Notes: generated from the letters alone by a model not told the origin. Shown: positions 28,603-37,340, counted from the first letter of the stretch. The stretch is 64,000 bases of DNA from Ghiorsea sp. (GCA_030949605.1 JAUZSH010000044.1:1-64000); one strand, 5' to 3'. A program made the numbers and translations.

Positions 28603-29704
28603 CTGAATTCGTATCATAAGTGCAATCGTATGTAATCGCTATTCTTATCACTTCCTTCTGGTGAGGGTGTTGGCTACAAGATAAGGCGATTTTAAGGTGC
28701 GTGATATGAGATACAAACAATTAAACTTACAAGAGCGTCACTACATTGAACTAGAGCGTAAGAAGGGTACTCTTCAGAAGGATATTGCTTCGGCATTAGG
28801 GCGTTCCTGCAGCACGTTGTGCAGGGAGCTTTCACGCAACACAGGGCAACGGGGCTACCGTCATATTCAAGCCAATAATAAGGCTTTCACGCGTCACAAA
28901 GATAAGCCGAAAGCAATCAAACTTACCAATGATATCAAGACGGTAATATCCGAATATATCGAACAAGACTGGAGTCCTGAACAAGTTGCTGGTCGATTGA
29001 AAAAGGATGATGTCATTAGCGTTCATCATGAGACGATTTATCAATATGTTTTAGCGGACAAAAAGGCTGGCGGTGTTTTGTATACTCATCTTAGGCACCA
29101 AAATAAAACCTACAGGAAACGTTATGGATCAGCGCATACTCGTCATGGTATCACCAATCGGGTGGATATTGATGAACGTCCTGAAGTGGCTAACAAACGA
29201 GAGCGAATAGGTGATTGGGAAGGTGATACAATGATAGGAAAAGATCACAAAGGCGTGCTTGTAACACTCGATGATCGTCGCTCAAAACTTCGCCTTGCAG
29301 CACCGCTTAAGAGCAAGCATGCCAAGGACGTGACAGCAACCATTATCAAGCTTTTGGAGCCAATAAAAGACTGGGTACACACGATCACTTTCGACAACGG
29401 CAAAGAATTCGCATTCCATAAAACCATCGCCAAAGCACTCGACTGTAATGCCTATTTTGCAAAGCCTTATCACTCTTGGGAACGTGGTCAAAATGAGAAT
29501 GCAAACGGTCTTCTACGGCAGTACTTCCCCAAAGCAATGAGCTTGCTTGAAGTGACTACAAAAGAAGTTCTAAAAGCCGTTCATAGGCTTAATAACCGAC
29601 CCAAAAAGTGTTTGGCGTTCAAAACTCCATACGAAGTATTTGAGGAAAATACAGGGGTTCACATAAAATCGATAGTGGAAATTGCACTTATCACTTGAAT
29701 TCAG
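28603..29704 (+). mobile_element. IS30-family insertion sequence
   Basis: An 1102-bp element with imperfect inverted ends CTGAATTC...ATAAGTGCAAT. It is inserted in the IS4-type transposase gene between SKEND and LICWHFDH; both flanks keep the Asp codon, consistent with a 2-3 bp duplication. It carries one intact transposase gene. Confidence 0.85.
28706..29698 (+). CDS. IS30-family transposase
   Basis: Intact protein of 330 residues. The N-terminal HTH is YKQLNLQERHYIELERKKGT with ALGRSCSTLCREL. The DDE core has IGDWEGDTMIG (first D), HTITFDNGKEF (second D) and HSWERGQNENANGLLRQYFP (E). The end HRLNNRPKKCLAFKTPYEVF is diagnostic for IS30. I chose ATG 28706 over a GTG at 28697; no strong Shine-Dalgarno decides. 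It is likely functional. Confidence 0.93.
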   Translation: MRYKQLNLQERHYIELERKKGTLQKDIASALGRSCSTLCRELSRNTGQRGYRHIQANNKAFTRHKDKPKAIKLTNDIKTVISEYIEQDWSPEQVAGRLKKDDVISVHHETIYQYVLADKKAGGVLYTHLRHQNKTYRKRYGSAHTRHGITNRVDIDERPEVANKRERIGDWEGDTMIGKDHKGVLVTLDDRRSKLRLAAPLKSKHAKDVTATIIKLLEPIKDWVHTITFDNGKEFAFHKTIAKALDCNAYFAKPYHSWERGQNENANGLLRQYFPKAMSLLEVTTKEVLKAVHRLNNRPKKCLAFKTPYEVFEENTGVHIKSIVEIALIT

Positions 29705-30011
29705 GTCATTCTCCTTGCTGTGCGCTTTTTCTTGCACCGTATCATCAAAAATAAGAACACCAGATTCTGATTCAATCTGACGAACATCTTTCTTTAAACC
29801 CTGCCAAAGATCCTTCGAGGTATAATCCTTCTTCGACAAGAAACGCGTGACTTGATCGTGACTTATTTGACCATCTAACATCTCTGATAAACCTGTGGCT
29901 GTGGTGCAGCCAAATGAGCTTAATAGGTAGTCTGTGTAGAGTTCAAATATGTTGGGATTTTCCATGTCCGAAGATTAACATATGTGCTGGGTGCGTAACA
30001 TCAGTAATTCA

Positions 30012-30136
30012 TGAATTGATTTACCTTTTACCGTCATTCCCTGGCACTGGGATCGAGTGATTTATAAGCTTTAAAATATACATAAATATCAACAAGTTAA
30101 CTATTTCACCTGGTTTTATAACCTATTGATATTTAT
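30012..30136. other. Short intergenic stretch
   Basis: No gene seen. It holds the right-hand target copy of the IS4-type element at its start and the left target copy of the following MITE (ATTTAT, 30131-30136) at its end. Confidence 0.5.
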
Positions 30137-30330
30137 CAATACCTTCGCCAAGATTCAGCGCGTTTAGCGCAAAGTAAGCTAGTAACCATAACATTCTAGA
30201 ATATTGTGGTATATTAAAAATAACATCCCCCAAGCCCCGATGCTATTTTTAATATACGCTTTCTAAATCAATGTGTTACAAAAACTAGGTTTTTTTACCA
30301 ATATATTCTCTAAAACTGGCGAAGGTATTG
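30137..30330. mobile_element. MITE with CAATACCTTCGCCA ends, full length
   Basis: A 194-bp element bounded by inverse CAATACCTTCGCCA ends and flanked by the 6-bp direct repeat ATTTAT (30131-30136 and 30331-30336). It contains an internal hairpin (GTATATTAAAAATAACATC and its near inverse). It is the most complete copy of the family, and the left arm has GATTCAGCGCG followed by TTTAGCGC. Confidence 0.88.
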
Positions 30331-30480
30331 ATTTATAGACTTTTATTGTTATGTAAATAGCTGGAGCCCAGTCCCCATACAGTCTCTGATTGGCAAAAGG
30401 TAAAGCATGAAGCGACAACTACCGTCGCTTCATGCAAACCATACAACGATAGCATTGAAAGCTTGGCATCCTGGCGTAGC

Positions 30481-31479
30481 TTAGCTTTCGTATTTGAGTA
30501 CCATGGCTTTTGCGCTTTGGTAAAGTTCATCGCGCAGCTTCGTGGGCTCAAGAATTTCAATTTCATCATCGTAACCCCGTAACCAAAAGCGCAGCTCAGC
30601 AGTCTCTAAGACGTTTGCCTCTAGCTTATAACTACCATCCCCTTGCTCTGTAAGCTTCTGGTTGGGGTGTAACTGGCGCTCCCCAAGGTGAAAGGCAACA
30701 TTCCGGCTGATAATGGCTTTAAGGACGATTTCAGGGCCTACTTCAAAACTTAGTTCACCTGAGGCAATATAATCATCCAAATGAAACCCTTTAGGGACTG
30801 TTCCAGGAATATCCAACTTGGTTGCAGACACTAACCTGTGCAGCGTTAGCAGCCTGATATCGGTATATTCACCAATCGTACAAGGAAGATAAAAGATGCC
30901 GTTTTTTAACACCAAACCAAGCGGTGAGATGGTGTATTTTTTCACTTCTTTTGCACCACGTGCTTTGTATTCAACTTCCAACCGACGATTGAGCAACAAA
31001 GCCGTATAAACTTGATGTTGCACCTCAGGGATAATGTCGGGTGTAGATAGATCAGGACCTTGCCTTAATACACGAACTTTATCAGCCCATGCCGTTGCAC
31101 CAGTTTCCGCTTGCAGTTTGTTCAACATGTTTTTTGCAGTTAAAAAATGAGGGGAGAGTTGTTTGACGGTTTCACGGGGCAAAATGGGAACCAAATGTTG
31201 TTCAGCCAAATAAAAAGCCAGTGCCGTATGTGAATCCATCCCTGGGATATCCAACGTCCCAGAATCTTTCGACCAATACCAACCAAAAGGTTTGCTTCTA
31301 TCATCACACTCCAAAGGAAATATAGATGAAAACTTCTCCAAATCCCGCTGAATCGTCCGCTGCGTAACCTCAAAACCCTTAGCAGCCAACCCATGCTTAA
31401 TATCAGTCGTACCAATCTTGATCGGGCTCCTAGGAACCATACGCAACATCTGCCATTGCCGCATCACTGTATCACTCAT
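30481..31479 (-). CDS. WYL-domain transcriptional regulator
   Basis: Intact protein of 332 residues. An N-terminal winged helix (QWQMLRMVPRS, FEVTQRTIQRDLEKFSSIFP) is followed by a WYL sensor domain (YTISPLGLVLKNGIFYLPCT, then RLLTLHRLVSA) and a WCX-type C-terminus (FWLRGYDDEIEILEPTKLRD). WYL regulators respond to nucleic-acid or nucleotide ligands and often control phage-defence and CRISPR genes. It stands alone between mobile elements, so any target here is unknown. The run MSDTVMRQ is the start; GAGGAGC lies upstream. Confidence 0.9.
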   Translation of the reverse strand: MSDTVMRQWQMLRMVPRSPIKIGTTDIKHGLAAKGFEVTQRTIQRDLEKFSSIFPLECDDRSKPFGWYWSKDSGTLDIPGMDSHTALAFYLAEQHLVPILPRETVKQLSPHFLTAKNMLNKLQAETGATAWADKVRVLRQGPDLSTPDIIPEVQHQVYTALLLNRRLEVEYKARGAKEVKKYTISPLGLVLKNGIFYLPCTIGEYTDIRLLTLHRLVSATKLDIPGTVPKGFHLDDYIASGELSFEVGPEIVLKAIISRNVAFHLGERQLHPNQKLTEQGDGSYKLEANVLETAELRFWLRGYDDEIEILEPTKLRDELYQSAKAMVLKYES

Positions 31480-31493
31480 TAATTGCTCCTCTT

Positions 31494-31740
31494 ACTATAA
31501 TGCCCCAGGAAATTCAGACAAAGAAATCAGACAACTTATTCCTTTCAGGCTAGAATTCAGAAAAAAGTGGGGTCGCAATGAGCAGAAAAAAACAAGTTTA
31601 CAGTGTCGCCTTCAAGAGCAAGTTGGTTCTTGAAGTGTTATCAAATGAAAAGCCGCTATCGACTGTGCTCGGCATACCTTTCGACAACATAATCAGCTCA
31701 AACTGCACGTATTTATCAATTCGAGAAAACTAACTTTACA
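31494..31740 (+). pseudogene. IS3-family left end and truncated orfA
   Basis: The sequence around 31497-31545 matches 27243-27286. From ATG 31578 the frame encodes MSRKKQVYSVAFKSKLVLEV and LSNEKPLSTVLG, the N-terminal helix of IS3-type OrfA, then diverges. The remainder of the IS is absent. Confidence 0.7.
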
Positions 31741-32084
31741 GCCACACCTTGCAAGATTTATTTCCCGGATGAACCATAAATTTAAACATTTCAAAACAAT
31801 CACTTACCTTATGACTGGAAAATCGACTTTTCCAGGGTGACTAAATTTTGTTTACCCACTTAGCATTGTTATCTTGCAGCGAAATACTATCAATGCTTTT
31901 CCAAGGTAGAAAAATAGCAGTATAAAATATGAGCTTGGATAAAAGGACGACAGCAATGAACATTGATATATGGCAGGTGATGGGTTCTTTAGCGGCAGCA
32001 GCGTTTACTAAAAAGTAGCGTAAAGCCCCTAGATTCATCTATGGGGATATAAGCGATTGTGTTATTTAAACATAACTTGTATAA

Positions 32085-32122
32085 CAATACCTTCGCCAAG
32101 ATTCAGCGCGTTTCGCGCAAAG
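32085..32122. mobile_element. MITE end fragment inside tnpA
   Basis: Thirty-eight bases identical to the left arm of the CAATACCTTCGCCA family, from the terminus to GCGCAAAG. The right part of the MITE is absent. It replaces the N-terminal codons of tnpA. Confidence 0.75.
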
Positions 32123-32445
32123 TTTTGGTGGATGATGTTGAGATTCGGTTAAAGGAGATTATTAAAGATGTTTGCAATGACTTGCAAGCAGATTTGATTG
32201 AGATTGAATGTGATAAAGACCATGTACATTTATTGGTTGAAGTTGACCCACAGTTCGGAATCCACCGTTTAGTTAAGCGAATGAAAAGCGTAAGCAGCAG
32301 GATTCTTCGCCAAGAGTTTCATTCACTTAAAACAAGGTTGCCAACGCTTTGGACGAACTCTTATTTTTGTGCAACCACGGGTGGTACGCCGATTGAACAA
32401 ATCAAAGCTTATATTCAAAATCAAAAGGTAAGTAATCGAGGGTGA
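32123..32445 (+). pseudogene. tnpA: IS200-type TnpA, N-terminus replaced by MITE fragment
   Basis: The surviving part reads KVLVDDVEIRLKEIIKDV with the HUH motif in CDKDHVHLLVEV and the catalytic tyrosine in IKAYIQNQK. The first 30 or so residues of Y1 transposases (YHLVFVTKYR region) are missing, cut by the MITE fragment at 32085-32122. A 128-codon frame remains open through the junction, but activity is unlikely. The stop overlaps the tnpB start. Confidence 0.8.
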
Positions 32446-33644
32446 AGATTCATAAGGGATTAAAGTACCGTTTAGAGCCAAGCTCTATGCAGTTGAAAAT
32501 GTTGCACGTCTTTGTGGGGCATAATCGTGCCGTTTGGAACAAAGCTCTTGCTTTGACCAAGGGCAGACTTGATAGGAAGATACCTATCATGTGGAAACAT
32601 GAGCTTGAATGGAATTTAACGCATATATGGAAAAAGTCAGATGAAATGGGTTGGCTGAACGATGCGCCAAGCCAATCACTGCAACAAACCCTTAAACAAT
32701 TTGACCGTGCATTGCGTGATTGTTTTGATAAGCAACAGCCCAATAAACGGTTTCCACGGTTTAAAAAGAAAGGTGTTAAAGATTCGTTTGTATTGCCACA
32801 AGGCATATCAGTTGACGGCAATCGGATTAAACTACCCAAACTTGGATGGGTTAAGTTTCGTAAATCCCGTGATATTGAAGGTAAAATCAAATCAGCCACA
32901 GTCTCACGCAATGGCAAGCACTGGTATGTCTCCATACTCTGTGAGTTGGAAGTTGCAGAACCAATACACCCATCTTCATCAGCCGTGGGTATTGACCGTG
33001 GTGTAAGCATCATGGCTGCTTGCAGCGATGGTAAGACATACATTGGTGCTAAGGCATACAGGAAGCATGAAAAACGCCTTGCCAAGGCACAGAGGATATT
33101 AGCCCGAAGGGTTAAATTCTCAAATAATTGGCATAAACAAAAGGAGAAGGTTCAAAACATCCATTCAAAGATTAGCAACATGCGCCGTGATGCGCTGCAT
33201 AAAGCTTCCACTGAAATCAGCAAGAACCACGCAATGATATTCATGGAAAATCTTGGTGTATCGCGTATGTCAAAATCTGCGAAGGGAAATAGTGAGAAAC
33301 ACGGTGTAAATGTCAAAGCCAAGTCAGGCTTAAACAAGTCCATCCTTGATGCGGGATGGGCAATGTTTGCAACCATGCTTGAGTATAAGCAACGCTGGAA
33401 AGGCGGTATGGTTGAATATGTGCCTGCGGCATATACAAGCCAACGGTGCAGTCAGTGCCAATACACCAGCAAAGATAATCGTGCTTCTCAATCGAAATTC
33501 GAGTGTCAGGCTTGTGGCTATCAAGCCAATGCAGACTTTAATGCATCATTGAACATACTTGCGGCAGGACATGCCGTGTTAGCTTGTGGAGTGGATGCAA
33601 TAGCAACTACTGTGAAACAAGAACCTGTGTTGGCAATATGCTAA
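32442..33644 (+). CDS. tnpB: TnpB, RNA-guided nuclease of IS605
   Basis: Intact protein of 400 residues. An N-terminal OrfB_IS605 helix-turn-helix (GLKYRLEPSSMQLKMLHVFV) is followed by RuvC-I Asp in AVGIDRGVSI (about residue 188), RuvC-II Glu in IFMENLGVSRM and RuvC-III Asp in ADFNASLNI. Between the last two is a four-cysteine zinc finger (CSQCQYTS ... CQACG). All catalytic residues are present, so it may cut DNA next to a TTTAC-like motif, guided by the right-end RNA. An internal fragment of a second copy lies at 26985-27237. Confidence 0.94.
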   Translation: MKIHKGLKYRLEPSSMQLKMLHVFVGHNRAVWNKALALTKGRLDRKIPIMWKHELEWNLTHIWKKSDEMGWLNDAPSQSLQQTLKQFDRALRDCFDKQQPNKRFPRFKKKGVKDSFVLPQGISVDGNRIKLPKLGWVKFRKSRDIEGKIKSATVSRNGKHWYVSILCELEVAEPIHPSSSAVGIDRGVSIMAACSDGKTYIGAKAYRKHEKRLAKAQRILARRVKFSNNWHKQKEKVQNIHSKISNMRRDALHKASTEISKNHAMIFMENLGVSRMSKSAKGNSEKHGVNVKAKSGLNKSILDAGWAMFATMLEYKQRWKGGMVEYVPAAYTSQRCSQCQYTSKDNRASQSKFECQACGYQANADFNASLNILAAGHAVLACGVDAIATTVKQEPVLAIC

Positions 33645-33681
33645 CCGAATCCCCTGAATTTATTCATGGGGAGGATGTCAA
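33560..33681 (+). ncRNA. Presumed omega/reRNA at the right end of the element
   Basis: TnpB guide RNAs of this family overlap the tnpB 3' end and run to the right terminus. Here that would be about 33560-33681, with the terminal hairpin CCCCTGAATTTATTCATGGG. The bases following the TCAA end (from 33682, TATTGCCAAGCTATAC) would be the guide. Start position is an estimate. Confidence 0.5.
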
Positions 33682-33746
33682 TATTGCCAAGCTATACAAG
33701 CTTGAGCAGCTTCATTTGCTCGCATTTCCCGCATCTTGATGCTGTA

Positions 33747-34337
33747 TCAGATGCAATCATTCATCAACCTTTTCAAATGAACTTTCACATATTGAGAACC
33801 TATATTTTCAAATCTATGCCCACCTGTTGCAAATGAAGTTATATCGACAACATCACCAAACAAATCCATCGTGCGTTGTGCATCTATCAGCTCATCATCC
33901 AGATTGACCATCACGCGCCGATTCAAGCTTATGCGTTCATCAACAAATGGAATATCTGCATACGATTTCAATGCAGCATGGGTAAATTCAAAACTTTCAC
34001 CTGTCGCGAAGTTTTCATGCGCGCCTACTGCATCTTTTAATATCTCAGCAGGTGTATGGCATGGGTTAAGCATCAAAAGCAACTGCACTTGTTTGGCATA
34101 ATGTTCTGCAAGTTGGGATGCATAAAATGCACCTAAGGATGTGCCAATCATGATATGTGGCACTTCATTCACTTGGCGGTGAAGTATCACCATGTTTTCG
34201 GCAAAAGTCGCGGCAGAATCATAACCCATTTGCTGCACAGGCAAACCAAACACCGCTTCAAATATATCTGCCTTGGCATTGGGGTATTTTGCGCCCGATG
34301 CGAAGCCATGAATCATATAAATCATTGGTTTACCCAT
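33747..34337 (-). CDS. YqiA-like alpha/beta-fold esterase in hip operon
   Basis: Protein of 196 residues beginning MGKPMIYMIHGFASGAKYPN. The nucleophile serine is in IMIGTSLGAFYASQLAEHY (GxSxG-like) and a late HRF (GGHRFENI) supplies the histidine. It belongs to the YqiA/YcfP family of small hydrolases. I chose the ATG at 34337 because it overlaps the hipA stop; an upstream extension lies inside hipA. The substrate is unknown, and its coupling to hipBA is notable. Confidence 0.78.
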   Translation of the reverse strand: MGKPMIYMIHGFASGAKYPNAKADIFEAVFGLPVQQMGYDSAATFAENMVILHRQVNEVPHIMIGTSLGAFYASQLAEHYAKQVQLLLMLNPCHTPAEILKDAVGAHENFATGESFEFTHAALKSYADIPFVDERISLNRRVMVNLDDELIDAQRTMDLFGDVVDITSFATGGHRFENIGSQYVKVHLKRLMNDCI

Positions 34338-35529
34338 GATTGAACACCCGCTTACCCTTAGCCATACCTGCCAAATCACACCACTCATCCCAACGGGCAA
34401 TAGATTGGCGAACTTGTTCAATCAAAGCATTCATTTGAGCAGGCTTCAGCCCCACTGCTTCACCCACTTTCAACATATGCGATGCTTGCGGTGCTTTGCC
34501 TTCACCTGCAACTGATGTGGTATGCTCACCATGCATGCCCATGGCGTAAGTTAAATCATATGCGGGCGATAGCCGCCACTCACCTTCATCATCCATCACA
34601 TAAGAAAAGTTTTTGCTGTGATCATCTCTATTGTTTGCCAGCACATTAAATACCATCAATAAAAATGCCTGCTCCACATCTTTGGCATGGCGCGTCAGGC
34701 TTTGTGTCACCTTCAACACTTCCGTATAATCGAGTGAAGGCATTCTAAAATCAGCATCCACCAAACCACCCAAAGTATGCATGTGGATACGCTTACCATC
34801 CACCCGATCAAAGCGTTGAACACCAAACCAAGCATGACCTTTTTCATCTTCAAACAAGCGCACCTCAGGCATCAGGATACCAGCAGCTTTTGCCATCAAT
34901 GCATAAGCATACTCCATGCGCCCTGTCTCATCGGCTTCATCCCCTGCATAAAACTTCACCACCCATGCTTGATAACCTTCAGGCACTTTACCATCACCTG
35001 AAATCAAATGGTCACCCTTGATATGCACCAACACTTTTGGTCTTGCACCACCAGGCGAACCACCCACTTGTGCCATTTCAGCCAAACACTCACTTGCCTG
35101 CCCTGCATAAATCGCCGATGCCGAAGCTGCTATCTCGCTTAAATCAACAGTAAAGCCAGGCTCACTCATACTTTTGGCAGGTTTATAACTCAAAGCACCC
35201 ATGCCACGGCTACCGATATATGCCAACCTATCCAAGGGCGACAAATAACGCACATCCACACCCAAGGTTTGCAAATGCCTATCCATCAGCAATAAACCCC
35301 AGCCATCAGGCAGCGAATCATTAAACACACCAAACAAACCTTGCCATGGGTTGCTAGATTGCGGTGTTTGCGCCCCTTCTTTCAGCGGCAGCAAGAAAGG
35401 TGATAAGTTTAAGCTTGTACTCAAAAATGAAGGCTCATATTCAAAATAAATCTTCTGCTTAAAGCTGGCTAAATGACCAACAAGAAGAGGGTTGGTCGCA
35501 CCATGGTAAAACACGCTTAATTCACTCAC
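34330..35529 (-). CDS. hipA: HipA-family serine/threonine kinase toxin
   Basis: Intact protein of 399 residues. The N-terminal HipA domain has VFNDSLPDGWGLLLMDRHL. The kinase part has GGSPGGARPKVLV (nucleotide loop), WVVKF (lysine), FNVLANNRDDHSKNFSYVMD (catalytic loop) and PAYDLTYA (metal-binding). HipA toxins phosphorylate an aminoacyl-tRNA synthetase and are held by HipB. The start overlaps the hipB stop by four bases. Confidence 0.92.
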   Translation of the reverse strand: MSELSVFYHGATNPLLVGHLASFKQKIYFEYEPSFLSTSLNLSPFLLPLKEGAQTPQSSNPWQGLFGVFNDSLPDGWGLLLMDRHLQTLGVDVRYLSPLDRLAYIGSRGMGALSYKPAKSMSEPGFTVDLSEIAASASAIYAGQASECLAEMAQVGGSPGGARPKVLVHIKGDHLISGDGKVPEGYQAWVVKFYAGDEADETGRMEYAYALMAKAAGILMPEVRLFEDEKGHAWFGVQRFDRVDGKRIHMHTLGGLVDADFRMPSLDYTEVLKVTQSLTRHAKDVEQAFLLMVFNVLANNRDDHSKNFSYVMDDEGEWRLSPAYDLTYAMGMHGEHTTSVAGEGKAPQASHMLKVGEAVGLKPAQMNALIEQVRQSIARWDEWCDLAGMAKGKRVFNHG

Positions 35530-35843
35530 TTACGCCCCCGTTTTGGCAAAGGTTGCTTCAACTTTTGAATATCTTTGAGTGATGAAACTTCTGGAAGCGC
35601 AAATAAATCTGCAAGCTTATGTTCTTCATGCAAAGCAAACACAATTCGCAAGAAGTTTTCCAAGGTAATTTTACCCGTTTGCTCAAAGTTACGAATAGTT
35701 TCCGCAGACACCCCACTTTTCTCACTCAAACTTGTGCGTTTAAGGCCATGAAAAAGCCGCAAAGCCTTGGCTTTTTCCCCCAGCTTCTTTTGGGATTCGG
35801 TAGGGGCAAGTAACTGCTGATGAATATTAATAGGTAAATTCAT
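35526..35843 (-). CDS. hipB: HipB-type HTH antitoxin
   Basis: Protein of 105 residues. The Xre-type HTH is LRLFHGLKRTSLSEKSGVSA followed by ETIRNFEQTGK. It ends in a basic tail KQPLPKRGRK, reminiscent of HipB tails that plug HipA. It is first in the operon and likely autorepresses. TTATTGG and AATTTAC before the ATG give no strong Shine-Dalgarno. Confidence 0.87.
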   Translation of the reverse strand: MNLPINIHQQLLAPTESQKKLGEKAKALRLFHGLKRTSLSEKSGVSAETIRNFEQTGKITLENFLRIVFALHEEHKLADLFALPEVSSLKDIQKLKQPLPKRGRK

Positions 35844-36138
35844 ACCAATAACTATTTCATAAATAGATTAATTAGTCAAACTTTACAATTAGAGCTTCCT
35901 CAAAAAAGTCTAGCGCATGGCTGGATGCTTATTTTGAACCACAGTACCCGCAAGGGCCAAGCTTCTTGCCTTTGGCACCACGGGCACTTCCTTCGGTCGC
36001 AATTCATCACAGGGCACAGAGAACGCAGATATTTATACTGTTTTCAGCCTTAGACGTGAGGCTCAAAGTGAAAGCAAACCCATGAAAAAGCACGCTGGTG
36101 TATTAGCCTGCAAGCCCATAAACAACTAATGAAGTGAT
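35844..36138. other. Intergenic, hip promoter region and no other gene
   Basis: The part near 35845-35890 should carry the hipBA promoter and operator. The rest contains only short frames without ribosome binding sites. I see nothing else. Confidence 0.45.
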
Positions 36139-36196
36139 TTTTACCCGAAGCGTTAAGTTACTGCGTAACGAAGTTCTAAAGCAACCTATTATTTTT

Positions 36197-37099
36197 CTAC
36201 TCGATTTTAAATGTCGCACCGGCCTTCAATTCATTGTACAAGTTATGCCTGCCAAGCTCGCCGAAATCCGCACTATAGTCACCACTTAAGCCCGTGATTT
36301 CATTGCCGTTAACCTTCACTACATGACCAATTTTAAACGCCATTTTGATAGTCTCAAGTTCTTTTAAAATGCGTTTTTCAGCCTTGGACTTGGGCTTTAT
36401 ATCCGCTGATTTTCGCGTCACTGTGAATTTAAAAGCGTGAATTAACCGCCCTTTTTTTATTTGCTCAAGCTCAACATTCAAAGGGCTAAATTGATTAATT
36501 TCACGCACGGCAATGTCTATGATGTATTTTCTAAAATCTTTATGCGCTTTGTACTTTGTACCTAACTCGAACATATCGCGCATATCCTGCTTTTTTATTT
36601 CATAAATAGTCTTTGATTGGCTCGACTTCTGCTGACCATCAGCCATTTTTAGAAGTTCGTAAATTCGTATTGAATAAATGCTTGTCATTTGTGCAATATC
36701 TTTCAATCCAAACCTTGTAAAATCAGCACTTAAACGCTCAAGGTAAGGCATAAAGAACTCACTAAAATCAAGCATGATTTCGCCTTCACCCTCTTTCCAC
36801 ATCTGACGAGAAAGCACGTTGATTGCACCTCCATCATAAACCACGCCATCAATTTCAGTTTTTCCAACTTTGATAACTCTCTGCTGAAGCCGCATAGCAG
36901 CCTCTTTCATGTTTTTGTAAGCGTATGACGTACCAAACTCTTTGCAGTAGTCTTGGTGTCGAATTGTGAAGCGTCTGGGGTTGGTTCTGTTGTCACGTCT
37001 GACTTGGCTTATGCAAAGCATCATTAAACGCTGCTCATCGAGCGTTAGGCGATAAGATGCTTTTATTGCTGCGTTGTGCTTAACTATTTGTTTATTCAT
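36197..37099 (-). CDS. repB: RepB replication initiator (Rep_3), copy 2
   Basis: Protein of about 300 residues, nearly identical to the copy at 21525-22445. The native ATG start is present (MNKQIVKHN) with the iteron region directly upstream. RLMMLCISQVRRDNRTNPRR and TSIYSIRIYELLKMADGQQK mark the Rep_3 fold. A TTG at 37117 could add six residues. The C-terminal few residues differ slightly from copy 1. This is the copy most likely to be functional. Confidence 0.92.
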   Translation of the reverse strand: MNKQIVKHNAAIKASYRLTLDEQRLMMLCISQVRRDNRTNPRRFTIRHQDYCKEFGTSYAYKNMKEAAMRLQQRVIKVGKTEIDGVVYDGGAINVLSRQMWKEGEGEIMLDFSEFFMPYLERLSADFTRFGLKDIAQMTSIYSIRIYELLKMADGQQKSSQSKTIYEIKKQDMRDMFELGTKYKAHKDFRKYIIDIAVREINQFSPLNVELEQIKKGRLIHAFKFTVTRKSADIKPKSKAEKRILKELETIKMAFKIGHVVKVNGNEITGLSGDYSADFGELGRHNLYNELKAGATFKIE

Positions 37100-37139
37100 A
37101 AGCAAACAATACAGCAATAAAAGGGTCTTGTAAACATAT

Positions 37140-37340
37140 TTGTCCCTTAATGGTGGTAATTTGTCCCTTCATAGGTGGTAATTTGTCCCTTCATAGGTGG
37201 TAATTTGTCCCTTTATGGTGGTAATAACTCCCTTTATCGTCGTTTTTTACCAATTAAATCAATAGCTTACAGAACCTAAAAGGTTTAAAAGGATAAAGGA
37301 TAAAGGAGAGAAAAGAAAAACAAGCCTGTGAATAACTTTA
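37140..37340. other. Iteron origin of replication (second)
   Basis: Four copies of a 21-22 bp repeat TTGTCCCTTCATAGGTGGTA... start at 37140, 37161, 37183 and 37205, with a decayed fifth after 37225. An AT-rich, A/G-rich stretch follows. TGTGAATAA at 37327-37335 differs from the DnaA box consensus by one base. Different sequence from the first origin, so a different incompatibility group. Confidence 0.85.

Larger units (their letters stand above)
27795..29965 (-). pseudogene. IS4-superfamily transposase split by IS30
   Basis: Reading from 29965: MENPNIFELYTDYLLSSFGC, then the first catalytic Asp in LIFDDTVQEKAHS. After the IS30 insertion come LICWHFDHTVNRSVKGINLL and the second Asp in YILADSWFSS. 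The C-terminal part has YKKRWKVEVFHKNIK, an exact Y-x2-R-x3-E-x6-K signature of IS4-type DDE transposases. A further indel near 28245 shifts the C-terminal part. The protein is inactive in this copy. Confidence 0.85.
27605..30004 (-). mobile_element. IS4-superfamily element, interrupted by IS30
   Basis: The ends CTGATGTTACGCACCCAGC (27605) and its inverse (ending 30004) bound a 2400-bp region. The flanks share TAATTCA (27598-27604 and 30005-30011), a 7-bp target duplication. The transposase is on the minus strand and is split by the IS30 element at 28603-29704. The left 184 bp are duplicated in tandem. Its ends match the MITEs at 17147, 22445 and 58985, so this is the likely source of transposase for them. 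Confidence 0.88.
32009..33681 (+). mobile_element. IS200/IS605-family element with intact TnpB
   Basis: The left end follows TTTAC and carries a hairpin (GCCCCTAGATTCATCTATGG). The right end has the hairpin CCCCTGAATTTATTCATGGG followed by GAGGATGTCAA, ending in TCAA at 33681. There is no target duplication, as expected for this family. It contains a truncated tnpA, an intact tnpB and a presumed right-end guide RNA. Confidence 0.82.
31956..33750 (+). pseudogene. Small gene interrupted by the IS200/IS605 element
   Basis: From ATG 31956 (MNIDIWQVMGSLAAAAFT) the frame meets a stop inside the transposon. Joining 32008 directly to 33682 continues the frame as IAKLYKLEQLHLLAFPAS and a stop near 33740, giving a 36-residue peptide. 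AAAGGACGA precedes the ATG. The continuity supports the element boundaries. Product unknown. Confidence 0.5.

Noticed and set aside
30481-31479. WYL gene as direct regulator of the cas operon
   Set aside because: The family makes this plausible, but it is 13 kb away behind several mobile elements, and no shared site was shown.
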